Source: Owenia fusiformis (lineage: Eukaryota; Annelida; Polychaeta; Sabellida; Oweniidae). Taken from it: DNA of 64,000 nucleotides. Position numbers and translations under genes: made by a program. The stretch is taken from contig CAIIXF020000003.1 of the NCBI GenBank assembly GCA_903813345.2, positions 20,848,931-20,912,930 of the forward strand, in the 5' to 3' direction. The notes beneath the pieces are model-generated. The model did no database searches. It saw only the letters and a list, made by a program, of their open reading frames with translations, and had not been told where the DNA came from. Positions within the stretch are counted from its first letter, which is position 1. Each line of letters begins with the position of its first letter. This document shows, one piece after another, positions 21,795-32,644 of this stretch.

Positions 21795-22921
21795 AAAATC
21801 ATGCAGTTTTTCCAACTGCCAGATCGAGGAGCTAACAACATGAACAAGGGGGGCCCAGAGTCACATTCTACAAAAAAATTTGAAGCCCATTTATAGATAA
21901 TATTGCCTAAACAGTTGTAAAAGGCCAAGAAGTCCAAGTTTCGCCAAACAAAAGTCCAGTCTTGGAGGCCCAGCAAAAAATTTTGGCCAAATATGTTTTG
22001 GGGCCCTTGAAAACTTTTCTGGGCCCACTCAAGGGGGGTATCTACTAGCCCCCTGGACCCGCACTTTCACAGTTCTAAAATGTGAACTTACCAAAACTTG
22101 GCTAAGAATTGGATCTTTAACCCCCCCCCCCCCACAGAATAGGCCTATAGAAAGTGCAATGCAAGTGCCTGCCTGGGCTGCCACTGAAGAACTTGAATAT
22201 TTCTCTGACTCCCAAAACTAAAGTCTGTATCACAAGATAGTCTAGACCGTAGGCTACTTAGTCGTCTAGACACTGCCGTCTGCCTAACATTCCTATCTTT
22301 GAATCAATCTCTAGATCATATTCGCAGACATTCTGGCGGGACGTGAGAGATCTCGGCATGTCAAACTTGAATTGTTATATTCAGAACGAATTAACATTTT
22401 AGGCTTGCTTTTTAACAGATCAACTAAAAAATCTTACAATAAATTATTTTTTGATAATTATATAAAATCATAACTAATACTCAGAGACTCTATTAGGAGG
22501 TTTATTCACCATTTAATTTTTCTCTCTCTTGTTTTCGAAAGATTATGTTACACATATAGTTTGACGTCTAGACTACCCCATAGCTACAAAAATTCAACGT
22601 TTCTGAAAAGTACTTCTTCAACATTTTACAATTTAAAACTGTAAACTATCCACTCAGTGGGAAGAAGCACTACCTTAGACATGATAGGAGCTGCAGTATT
22701 AGTCGTACGACGACGACTAAACTTCCAAGGTAGGCTAGTCAATTTCTTTGCTGTTTTTCATTTTTTGCCAATTTTGAACTTCAATTTGGGGACTTTTCTT
22801 GAACTTGTGGATGTCTCAAATAGATCTACAGGCCTGTCAACCTGGGAGCACCTAAATAAGTAACTTACAAATGTTGAACATCTTCCTTCAAATTGTGAAC
22901 ACCTGGTCCAAATCTAAACAC
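21795..22921. other. Gene-free stretch inside the giant element
   Basis: Low-complexity C-runs near 22120 and a diverged copy of the 18180 sequence near 22260. No gene supported. Confidence 0.4.
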
Positions 22922-22929
22922 CTTGGTCC

Positions 22930-23416
22930 TAGTGTTGTCGCGATTAATCCATACATCGCGATATACATGTACATCACCAAAGCTGATTCTGGCGATGCAT
23001 CGATGTCTGAAACAAAACATCGATGTTTTTGAAAAAAATTTATTTGCTAAAAATCACCCTTTCTTATCTTATTTTGACGCAAATCGCTTACCTTTCTGAT
23101 GTCTTATTTCATTTTCCAATGTTTTCTGATATTCTTTCGCTTTAACACTGTTTTAGCTAGTCGCAATGAACCATTAATCTAAAAAAAATTTACTTTACTT
23201 TCATTTCACCATTACTATAGAAGTTCCCGGATGTACCAGCGACCAGCGTATTCTTATTAATTTGTTCTGTTTGGTATTTTAGTGCATTAGCATTCAGGAT
23301 TTCAGTGCACTTTTCTCGGACTTTTTCTCGATGTACATCGTGATGTGCATCAATGTTTACTAACTGAAAATTGCCGATGCATCGATGTACGATAAACGCA
23401 CATCGTGACAACACTA
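22930..23416. mobile_element. 487-bp non-autonomous hAT element with perfect 8-bp target duplication
   Basis: Begins TAGTGTTGTCGCGAT and ends ATCGTGACAACACTA. CTTGGTCC stands on both sides (22922-22929 and 23417-23424). Sub-terminal CATCGATGT/ACATCGATGC words are repeated in both orientations, as is usual for hAT ends. Non-coding. Confidence 0.88.
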
Positions 23417-23424
23417 CTTGGTCC

Positions 23425-23964
23425 AAATTTCGACGGGGGAGACAAAAAATTTAAAAAAAATGCATGACATGCAATTTGCATAAAAAATCTGAATGAAATG
23501 TGCACGATTTTTTCGGCACTCCTCTTTTGATGTTTTGCCTTTCATTTCAAGTTGGATGTTCTTCTATTGAACCATTGATCATGTTTGCTCCTGTAATTAT
23601 TCACTTCTTCACCTCTTTAAATTGTGATTCAAATTGGTTGATCAAATTTTCGGACTTTGACCTCAAATTCGAATATAAATATTTTTTTAGAAAAATACTG
23701 ACTCATTATTATATTTTTAAAGGTGTTTCAAATAAAGTGAAATGAACCCAAAATCAGCTAAAATTATGCGATGTCGTAAAATGGCGTGACTGGAATATGA
23801 TGCAATCAGCTGTGTCATGTCATGACACATCTGTCATGTCAAAAAAAACGGCTTGACTTCAGTAAATGCATGACAAATACGCATATAGTATTAAATAGTA
23901 AGATCAACGCGATGCAAGCATTTATTACCTATTCAAAGGCACGACTGATCTGATTATTCACGAT
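23425..23964. other. Spacer without recognised features
   Basis: AT-rich, with short CATGTCATGACA-type palindromes near 23815-23840. No gene. Confidence 0.4.
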
Positions 23965-24370
23965 GAAACAGAAATACTGAATTCAACTGCTTCCTTTATT
24001 TTTACCAAATATTCAGCTGCCTCTATACCGATTAATGGTGGTTTTAATGGAAAGTAACGAATAAATAAGATGAAATATGAAAAATGTGTACACCTGGAAA
24101 TCAGCCATTTGTTCACCTTCATTGGGAAATCTCCGGGTACTTTAAGGAATAAAGAATCATGTATCATTCTATATTGTAAATATAAAAGCATGAGTGTATG
24201 TACTAACCCGTACACATAATGCACAAAGGCGAAGCCTGATTGCATTATCAGAATGGGTTAGTACATACACTCATGCTTTTATATTTACAATATAAGCATG
24301 GCCACTGATGATAGGAACATTTGGAGAAATATTAGCATAAAGTAAGCAGCTGAATTCAGTATTTTAATTT
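23965..24370. repeat. Palindromic element with perfect 40-bp inner stem
   Basis: TATATTGTAAATATAAAAGC...ACTAACCC (about 24170-24210) is inverse to GGGTTAGTACATACACTCAT...AATATA (about 24253-24293). Outer arms AATACTGAATTCAACTGCTT (23974) and AGCAGCTGAATTCAGTATT (24345) also pair. It is probably a MITE; no target duplication was identified. Confidence 0.75.
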
Positions 24371-25156
24371 AAGCTGTTACGATTACCAAGTGATGTATAT
24401 TATGCAAATAAAGGCTTTCTAAAAATCAGACACAGACTTTGAAATGGGTAATGCAAGCATACAAACATGTACTCACATACCTTATGAATAAAAACACATC
24501 ATCCCATATACCCCTGAGTGTGATTCATTTGAAGATGGCTTTGGAAAAGTCGGTTCCTGGGGTCTGTTCAGACTGCGGTAACATTGAAATTGTAAATCGT
24601 GTCAAAACCACCGTTGACACACTGAACAAAATGCCAATGCACATGTTTTTCCCTGTTTAATATTCCTGGGAATATTTCACAAACTTTTTGTCTATTCTGC
24701 AATAAAAACTCTAGGCTGAGACCAGCTCTAGGTACAAAACAAAAGAAATATGTTGTTTATTTGATTCTAGTTAACATCCTAGGCCCCTGTGAATTTTTAG
24801 ATCACATGGCATTTCAAAAAAATTCCCAATTTGAAAGGCTTATTGCTTTTTACAAACACCTGGCATTCGAAGAACATTTGGTTTAAAAAATTTGTTTCAA
24901 AAGTCATATTTCAGTGTTTCAAAAGTCAAATTCGATGGTTTATTATTCAAATCTTATTACGTCTGTCCGTCCGTCTGGGCAATAACTCAAATACCGTTGG
25001 CCCGATTTTGTTCATATTTTGTACACATATACCCTATGGGGGTAGAATTCTGCTTAAAAGTCGATTTTCAAAATGGCTGCTCATTTAAAAATGGTGGCCA
25101 TTTTAGTGCCAATTTTACAGTAATCTAGGTGCAATATGTAAAACTGTAATAGCAAT
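24371..25156. other. Spacer with weak satellite similarity
   Basis: 24945-25105 contains GTCTGTCCGTCCGTCTGGG, CCCGATTTTGTTCATATTTT and AAAATGGCTGCTCATTT, a diverged relative of the ~136-bp satellite. A 73-codon frame at 24439-24660 is not supported by anything else. Confidence 0.4.
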
Positions 25157-25158
25157 TA

Positions 25159-26956
25159 CTATAAGTACGCTATTGGTGCACACTCCCGTTTCACAGGAAA
25201 CAATGAAATGTGACGTTATGAAAAATGTTCTCGCAATTTGACGAACATTCGACGACGTCATTATTCCTTCAAAATTCACTGAAGCATGAACATAAAATTA
25301 TGAAAATGACACATTACATTTTTATTATCTACATTCTATCTTAGGAATGAATCGATGAAAAGGTATTTCAAAACAAACCAAGCAACTTCACAAGCAAAAC
25401 ATCGATTTAAAATTGAATAAACATGGAAACCAAGACAAATATTCCGAACTATAAAATTGAAAACTTCGTACCAATCTTCCATATTTGATGAATTTATATG
25501 CAAATCCTACAAGATGTAATCATTAATAATATCAATAGATAACCATTACATCAAAATGACATGTGCATCTTTATTTCAAATGAGAATTCATCATGATTGA
25601 AAGTTATGATTTGTAGAGAATTTGTTCTGTTAACTTTTGATGAGGGACTCCTCAATCGCGCGCTTTTTACGTTTTCTCGCGTATTATAACCTATAGCGCG
25701 GAAATGTCTATATTCTTTAAGACTCAAAGAATACGGTATATGTTCATGAAGAAGTATGGTTTACCCTATCATTTGGTACCACTGCAATGTATGGAACATG
25801 CGCAGGCAAATAAAAAAGCTATCAAATTATTTCAATAAAATCTGTCCTCGCTAATTCCGATGAAAGGGGACACAAAGTCCCCATTTTGTGTGTAAAATGA
25901 CGTCAAAACGGTCTATGCACATTTAGTTCAGACTCTGGTATCATTCATTTTAAAAGGTGAAAAACTAAAATAGAGTCTCTAATTTTTTAATACATTATAA
26001 TCACCTGATGCGCAGCTGAGAAAAATATTTTTTAGGACTCAAAATATTAAAATATTCACACTCGCATAGATTGAAAATGCCCAATTGATTTTAACGGGGA
26101 TTTTTATCACGGAGGCTTCACTTGAACATTTTTCAATATTTTATAGAATTTACGAGGGTTATATGTCAACCAGGTCATCAAATATACTTTTTTGTAGAAC
26201 AAACATCTTCTTTATTGTTGACCATAAAAATTTGAGATGATTTATTGCAATTTAAAAAAACTTAGATGGCTTAGAACATGTCTACCGTGGTAAAAAATAA
26301 CGTAATTTTGACGAGGCTTCACTCCTGATATTCGTACAAAATCCATCGTGGCTGATACGTTTACATCTGAATCACTGATAAGTATAGTTTCAGTATGTTC
26401 GTGAAACTTTTCCGGATCTAACAATATAACAACTGTATGACAAACTGCTATATAACTCACAAAATCTACATTTAAGTACCATACGCAGGCTGAATAAGTC
26501 AGAGTTGAACACGAGTCACTCACAATTACGATTGCGACAATAGCTATTGTGACGTCATACGCTGTTCGTTATTTGTAAATATTTATGCATAGAATTGATG
26601 ATCCATGAAATAGGGTATTATCCTGAAAATATCATAAACATTGATGGCACAGTTAAAAAGATATATACTTTTACATACTACATGGCCATTTCGTTTCGTT
26701 CCTCGTTGAAACGTTGAACACGCCTTTTAGGGTGTATTTATTCAATTGAGAGCTATTTCGAAGGGCTGTGAATTGAATAACCATAGAGGATATTTCATAA
26801 AATTCAGTTCGAATAATTGCCTTATATAATAGCAAGAAGGATATATAAAAATTATTATAAATTATGTCGAAATAAATGTTAATCGAAGACCGAGATCTTT
26901 ATAGACGTCTTAATTATATTGGCGATTTCAAATGTGTACCAATAGCGTACTTATAG
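25159..26956. mobile_element. 1.8-kb TIR element, TA flanks
   Basis: CTATAAGTACGCTATTGGT at 25159 is inverse to ACCAATAGCGTACTTATAG ending at 26956, and TA borders both ends. The terminal inverted repeat is about 19-26 bases. A 93-codon - strand frame at 26523-26242 is the longest inside and resembles nothing I know. Confidence 0.65.
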
Positions 26957-26984
26957 TAAATATGTTTCAAATGTAAAAAATATA

Positions 26985-29440
26985 TATAGGACATTAATAA
27001 AGCTAGAATGTAGATATGAAAGAAGCAAATGACAGCCATCTTGAAAAATGGCGGCCTTTACTCGTTATTTTACGATTTTTGCTGTAACTTGAAACGTAGC
27101 GGAGCGATTTTGTTCATATTTGGTATGCAGGGTTCGAACTTAACTTTTTAGACTGGTAGTGTATGTGGATACTATAAGCATTGCACACTGTCTAATGACA
27201 CTTTTGGTAGAAGGCTGCCATTTTGAAAAATGGCGACCATTTTTACTTTTATAACTATTAATTGAAAAGGAGTGGAGCGATTTTGTTCATATTTGGTATG
27301 TGAATACTATAAGCATGGCACACTGTCTAATGACACTTTGGGTAGTAGGCGACCATTTTGAAAAATGGCTACCATTTTTACTTTTATAACTGTAAATTGA
27401 AAAGTAGTGGAGCGATTTTGTTCATATTTGGTATGTGAATACTATAAGCATGGCACACTGTCTTATGACACTTTGGGTAGAAGGCGACCATTTTGAAAAA
27501 TGGCGACCATTTTTACATTTTTAGGACATTAATAAAGCTAGAATGTAGATATGAAAGAAGCAAATGACAGCCATCTTGAAAAATGGCGGCCTTTACTCGT
27601 TATTTTACGATTTTTGCTGTAACTTGAAACGTAGCGGAGCGATTTTGTTCATATTTGGTATGCAGGGTTCGAACTTAACTTTTTAGACTGGTAGTGTATG
27701 TGGATACTATAAGCATTGCACACTGTCTAATGACACTTTTGGTAGAAGGCTGCCATTTTGAAAAATGGCGACCATTTTTACTTTTATAACTATTAATTGA
27801 AAAGGAGTGGAGCGATTTTGTTCATATTTGGTATGTGAATACTATAAGCATGGCACACTGTCTAATGACACTTTCGGTAGTAGGCGACCATTTTGAAAAA
27901 TGGCTACCATTTTTACTTTTATAACTGTAAATTGAAAAGTAGTGGAGCGATTTTGTTCATATTTGGTATGTGAATACTATAAGCATGGCACACTGTCTTA
28001 TGACACTTTGGGTAGAAGGCGACCATTTTGAAAAATGGCGACCATTTTTACATTTTTTACTATAACTCAAAAAGTAGTAGAGCGATTTTGTTCATATTTT
28101 ATATGTGAATACTATAAGCATGGCACACTGACTAATGACACTTTGGGTAGTAGGCGACCATTTTGAAAAATGGCGACCATTTTTACTTTTATAACTATAA
28201 ATTGAAAAGGAGTGGAGCGATTTTGTTCATATTTGGTATGTGAATACTATAAGCATGGCACACTGTCTAATAACACTTTTGGTGGAGGAGACCATTTTGA
28301 AAAATGGCGACCATTTTTACATTTTTTACTATAACTCAAAAAGTAGTAGAGCGATTTTGTTCATATTTTTATATGTGAATACTATAAGCATGGCACACTG
28401 TCTAATGACACTTTGGGTAGTAGGCGACCATTTTGAAAAATGGCGACCATTTTTACTTTTATAACTATAAATTGAAAAGTAGTGGAGCGATTTTGTTCAT
28501 ATTTGGTATGTGAATACTATAAGCATGGCACACTGTCTAATGACACTTTGGGTAGTAGGCGACCATTTTGAAAAATGGCGACCATTTTTACATTTTTTAC
28601 TATAACTCAAAAAGTAGTAGAGCGATTTTGTTCATATTTTATATGTGAATACTATAAGCATGGCACACTGTCTAATGACACTTTGGGTAGTAGGCGACCA
28701 TTTTTACTTTTATAACTATTAATTGAAAAGGAGTGGAGCGATTTTGTTCATATATGGTATGTGAATACTATAAGCATGGCACACTGTCTAATAACACTTT
28801 TGGTGGAGGAGACCATTTTGAAAAATGGCGACCATTTTTACATTTTTTACTATAACTCAAAAAGTAGTAGAGCGATTTTGTTCATATTTTTATATGTGAA
28901 TACTATAAGCATGGCACACTGTCTAATGACACTTTGGGTAGTAGGCGACCATTTTGAAAAATGGCGACCATTTTTACTTTTATAACTATAAATTGAAAAG
29001 TAGTGGAGCGATTTTGTTCATATTTGGTATGTGAATACTATAAGCATGGCACACTGTCTAATGACACTTTGGGTAGTAGGCGACCATTTTGAAAAATGGC
29101 GACCATTTTTACATTTTTTACTATAACTCAAAAAGTAGTAGAGCGATTTTGTTCATATTTTATATGTGAATACTATATGCATGGCACACTGTCTATTGAC
29201 ACTTTGGGTAGTAGGCGACCATTTTGAAAAATGGCGACCATTTTTACATTTTTTACTATAACTCAAAAAGTAGTAGAGCGATTTTGTTCATATTTTTATA
29301 TGTGAATACTTTAAGCATGGCACACTGTCTAATGACACTTTGGGTAGTAGACGACCATTTTGAAAAATGGCGACCATTTTTACTTTTTTAACTATAAATT
29401 GAAAAGTAGTGGAGCGATTTTGTTCATATTTGGTAAATAA
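26985..29440 (+). repeat. ~136-bp satellite array with higher-order duplications
   Basis: About 18 units of GAGCGATTTTGTTCATATTT...GCATGGCACACTGTCTAATG...CCATTTTGAAAAATGGCGAC. A ~533-bp block starting AGGACATTAATAAAGCTAG at 26989 is repeated at 27522. A ~521-bp block at 28240 recurs at 28761. Each unit contains a CCATTTTGAAAAATGG-type palindrome. Confidence 0.93.
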
Positions 29441-29561
29441 ATCTTATTTGCTTATTTCAGGATGTATGGCATGGGTAATCAGCATGTCAAAAACATATAG
29501 ATAGAATATGGTGGAATAACAGCAGGGAATAGATGGAAAAACAGATTGCATGTGGAATTGC
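29441..29561. other. Junction between satellite array and right terminal repeat
   Basis: Unique sequence with ACAGCAGGGAATAGATGG. No feature. Confidence 0.4.
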
Positions 29562-30403
29562 CGCAATACTTCACCTGTATTTATCGTAAAAAACAACTTT
29601 TATTTAATTCACTGGAAGGAGCTGTTGACAGATGAACAATTAGGATGATAAATGATATGAGATGGCTTGAGAAATGACAACATTACATCACCAGGATTTA
29701 TATACATATATATTAGCTGATTAAAAAATAAAAAGACATATACAACAAAGGCATAATATATGATACAAGATGGCGCACAAGGATTTATGTACATACTACA
29801 AATCATATTCATAGATACTTAAATGATACCAGATGGAATGATGATGTGTGACAGTTGTGATTCTTATAGACCATGATATGAGTCAAGTGTGGAGATGCCC
29901 CCTCCCCCCACACAAACAATAGCATTATGAATCAAGTGTGTACATGCCACCCCTCCCAATAGACTTTAGCAACATTTCAAAGATTAAAGACTAATGTTGA
30001 TATAATTCAGTACAATGATGAAAAATGGAAATTATTTGCAAGGGTAATATAGTATGGTAATTACATAGAGATGTGTGATGGCTTGATAGCATATACTTTG
30101 ATCAGCATTAGTCAAGTTCTGAAATCACTTTATCCCGCAGCAAATTTTTTTACCCAGCGCCGGGATATGTCAGGTCTCAATTAATTATATCCCGTCGTTT
30201 GCAAAAAAAAAATTACGGGACAGTGAGTTTGAGAAACTGACTGTCCCGAGGCTCAGTGCTACAAAGTGCTCATACGGGATAAAGGTGTTTGCAATTGCGA
30301 CTATCCCGCGAGCCCTATAAAATTACGTGACAGTGTAACTGTGATTTATTATATCCCGCTCTGTGAAAAACATTTGTCGGGCTCGGGACTAATAATCAGA
30401 TCT
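29562..30403 (-). repeat. Right long terminal inverted repeat
   Basis: Inverse copy of 8521-9475. Landmarks are CCGCAATACTTCACCTGTAT (29562 on), CTCCCCCCACACAAAC near 29905, and TTTATCCCGCAGCAAATTTT near 30130. It is near-perfect toward the outer end. Confidence 0.88.
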
Positions 30404-30412
30404 CAAAATGAG

Positions 30413-30820
30413 GGTTGATTGTGTGATGTCATTTTCTTAGAACTTGACATATACGGCCATTGCCATATGTGACATTATGATTTAAACACAAATAATTGGT
30501 TGCCTAGTAACAAAGGAAGTAAACTAACATGGTTGAACATTCAAAATTTAAGGAAAGATAGTGGTCAAGACTTGCAAAACAAGTCAAATAGCAGCAACAT
30601 TTAAGGCTGAAAGTTGCCACGTGCAAATACCGTTCCGGGTGGCAGGGTCACTATATTAATAACTATCGGGAAAACTACATAAAATATATCATTTCACCAT
30701 GAAATTAATACACAAAGTAGTTAGGCTGTTGGTCTTTATTATTGGAAAGTTTAAAGTAATTTTATCAAAAACCAACAAAATTAGAGCAGGGCGTCCAAGA
30801 CTTTTGGATCACCCCTCGTA
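30413..30820 (-). mobile_element. Mariner-like remnant, right part
   Basis: The inverse terminus CTTTTGGATCACCCCTCGTA ends at 30820 and is followed by TA. About 180 bases here resemble the inverse of 7833-8030 with considerable divergence, including GCCACCCGGAACGG/CCGTTCCGGGTGGC. No N-terminal transposase frame could be recognised. Together the two parts total about 1.1 kb, close to a mariner of ordinary length. Confidence 0.75.
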
Positions 30821-30822
30821 TA

Positions 30823-31542
30823 TCTGTATATCAAACAGCATTGAGCAAAATCGATTGGTAATGAAAATACGTTTCGAGGAAAGACTTTTTGATATAGCTG
30901 ATCCTGGTCAAATATCATATTTGTTAAGATACACAAGGAGAATATAAGGTCGATATATAGTCATTAGAAAATATCATCAGCAATTTGCTCTGAAACCCAA
31001 ATGCAATGGTATGGCAAGTGCAGATTTTGACAAACATTGTATTCTAGAATCTGAATGAAATAGCCATTGGCCTCTTCAAGTCATACAAATGTACACGTGT
31101 CTGTTCTTTCAGCTCAATGTCAGTGATTATTGCAATCGTTCTATTTATTCCTTAAAGGCAGAATCAGATCTATGGGGGTGACAAAATTACAAGCAACATG
31201 TACAATTGACCTACCAATATATTCCTTACAATATCAAATACAATATCTCCCAAAAGATTCATGATATGTTATAAATTGGTGAAGTTATTATGGATTCAAA
31301 GTGCAAAAATGGGTGAAAAATGTTCAAATTCTCCCAAATAATAAGAATGGTAACCATTCTTATAGAAAAATAAAACATTATTGTAACAATCTTTAGTTTT
31401 CCTGAAATAATATGTGCACTTATGGGATTTTTAGAAAATAGACATGAAAAAGAATGACACAAACCAGAAATATTCTAAAATTGAAACAATTTTTTGTGAG
31501 GCTGCTTGCTAGATCTGATTCTCTCTTTAAATATATTTTCAG
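30823..31542. other. Sequence between the transposon nest and gene B
   Basis: No earlier exon of gene B could be identified here. AT-rich, without repeats. Confidence 0.4.
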
Positions 31543-32644
31543 GTGTGTGACAAAACAGTTGACTCAGGCAGCAGATAGGCTGGCAAAATTAGAGTCGATT
31601 GTGGACAGTGACTGTTTACTGATAAAACAGGATTCGGAAAGACACGGCGATTGCATTGTGGATAATCGGGAGTCAACGGTGGACAATGATTCAACCCTTG
31701 CAAAACTAGAATCAATTAGAAACAGTGATCAAATACGGGATAGAAAAGAGTCGCTTGAGGAAAGTCAACGTGTACTCGCACAGCTAGAATCGATCAAGAA
31801 CAGTTACCCCACACTTGCAGATGAGTCGATCAAAGACAATGAATCAACGATGCAAGGGTTGATTGAGAACTGTTCACCCAATTTCGCGAAACAACACTTA
31901 ATCAAGGACAGTGACCTTACAATTGAACAAATCGAATTTGCGAATGAAAGGTATCCAAAACTTGAAAAAATAGATAAATCGACTAAAAATGACAGTAAGC
32001 TTGCAGAATTCGAATTGACCAGGAACACAAACTACCTACTGAATAATGGCATAACAATACCAAATGACAGTGACACGGACAGTAAGGAGATAAATATACA
32101 ATTTCAACCCATTGACAATGATTTGCAATCATCATGCTGGACTTCTGATTTAAACAAGGAGGCTTCAAATTACAATATTCAGAACGCCGAGTGTTACCGG
32201 AAGGGAAGTTTGATGTCACGCTTCCCGGAAAAACGTAAACATCGTGACAGTGACGTAAATGTTGTAGAAAATATCGAACTAAATGACATGAGTTCTAAAT
32301 CATTTGACAGTAAAGATAATGCATATCAAATTGAAGTTATACCAGACATGAAAAATAACTCTGAAATCTGTGACAGAATACCAGATGCGTCACTTACACA
32401 AAAACCTGGCAAGTCACATAGACTTGAAACATTCGCTCAGCTTAAACCAAAACAGAAATATGGTATGAGCAAATCATTAGATTTGCCTGGTCTCTCTGAA
32501 AGACGCAAGTGTTTGAAAAAACTTCGATCTCAGTGTACTGTTGATTTTACTCAAGACAAAACGTCCATGTTGTTGGATAGCCCTAATCAACATATGCATA
32601 GCTTAAGAAAGATGAACACAATTGTAATCGAGGAGGAACTTTAA
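31543..32644 (+). CDS. Gene B: terminal exon of an acidic internally repeated protein
   Basis: The open frame runs to TAA at 32642-32644. A good acceptor (CTCTCTTTAAATATATTTTC then AG) precedes 31543, giving a phase-2 exon of 366 codons. An ATG at 31454 in the same frame would allow a 396-residue single-exon reading. The N-terminal half contains about eight degenerate 25-30-residue repeats: LAKLESIVDSD, LAKLESIRNSD, LAQLESIKNSY, then weaker FAKQHLIKDSD, LEKIDKSTKND and LAEFELTRNTN. The second half is Ser/Asp/Lys-rich and ends IVIEEEL. No signal peptide or membrane span was seen and I do not recognise the family. Short resemblances to the gene A tail (AARLFASI versus ADRLAKLESI; RREHRLRRL versus ERRKCLKKL) suggest a related cytoplasmic tail. 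Confidence 0.65.

Larger units (their letters stand above)
8521..30403. mobile_element. Giant 21.9-kb TIR element (Mutator-like/foldback), nested in mariner
   Basis: The unit starts AGATCTGATTATTAGTCCCG at 8521 and ends with its exact inverse at 30403. CAAAATGAG stands immediately outside both ends (8512-8520 and 30404-30412), a perfect 9-bp target duplication typical of Mutator-like elements. The outer ~370 bases of the two arms are nearly identical, with only a poly-T length difference, so insertion or arm homogenisation is recent. The inner arms to about 9475 and 29560 are more diverged. The interior is arrays and nested elements with no transposase visible. It could be a non-autonomous composite, or two copies with rearranged DNA between them. 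The single matched duplication favours one insertion event. Confidence 0.75.

Noticed and set aside
24439-24660. 73-codon frame with CSDCG as a zinc-ribbon exon
   Set aside because: Only one CxxC pair, no splice signals or neighbours supporting it, and located inside transposon-derived DNA.
28240-28985. Two identical 74-codon frames
   Set aside because: They lie entirely within the ~136-bp satellite array and are duplicated with it; not genes.
26985-29440. CRISPR-like regular repeats
   Set aside because: Units are ~136 bp with no unique spacers, and the genome is clearly eukaryotic.
30699-30947. 82-codon + strand frame across the right mariner end
   Set aside because: It reads through the terminal inverted repeat into flanking DNA, so it is not a conserved coding unit.
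31454-32644. Gene B exon as an alternative last exon of gene A
   Set aside because: Its acceptor needs a phase-2 donor, whereas the visible gene A donors at 4252 and 4717 are phase 1 and phase 0.
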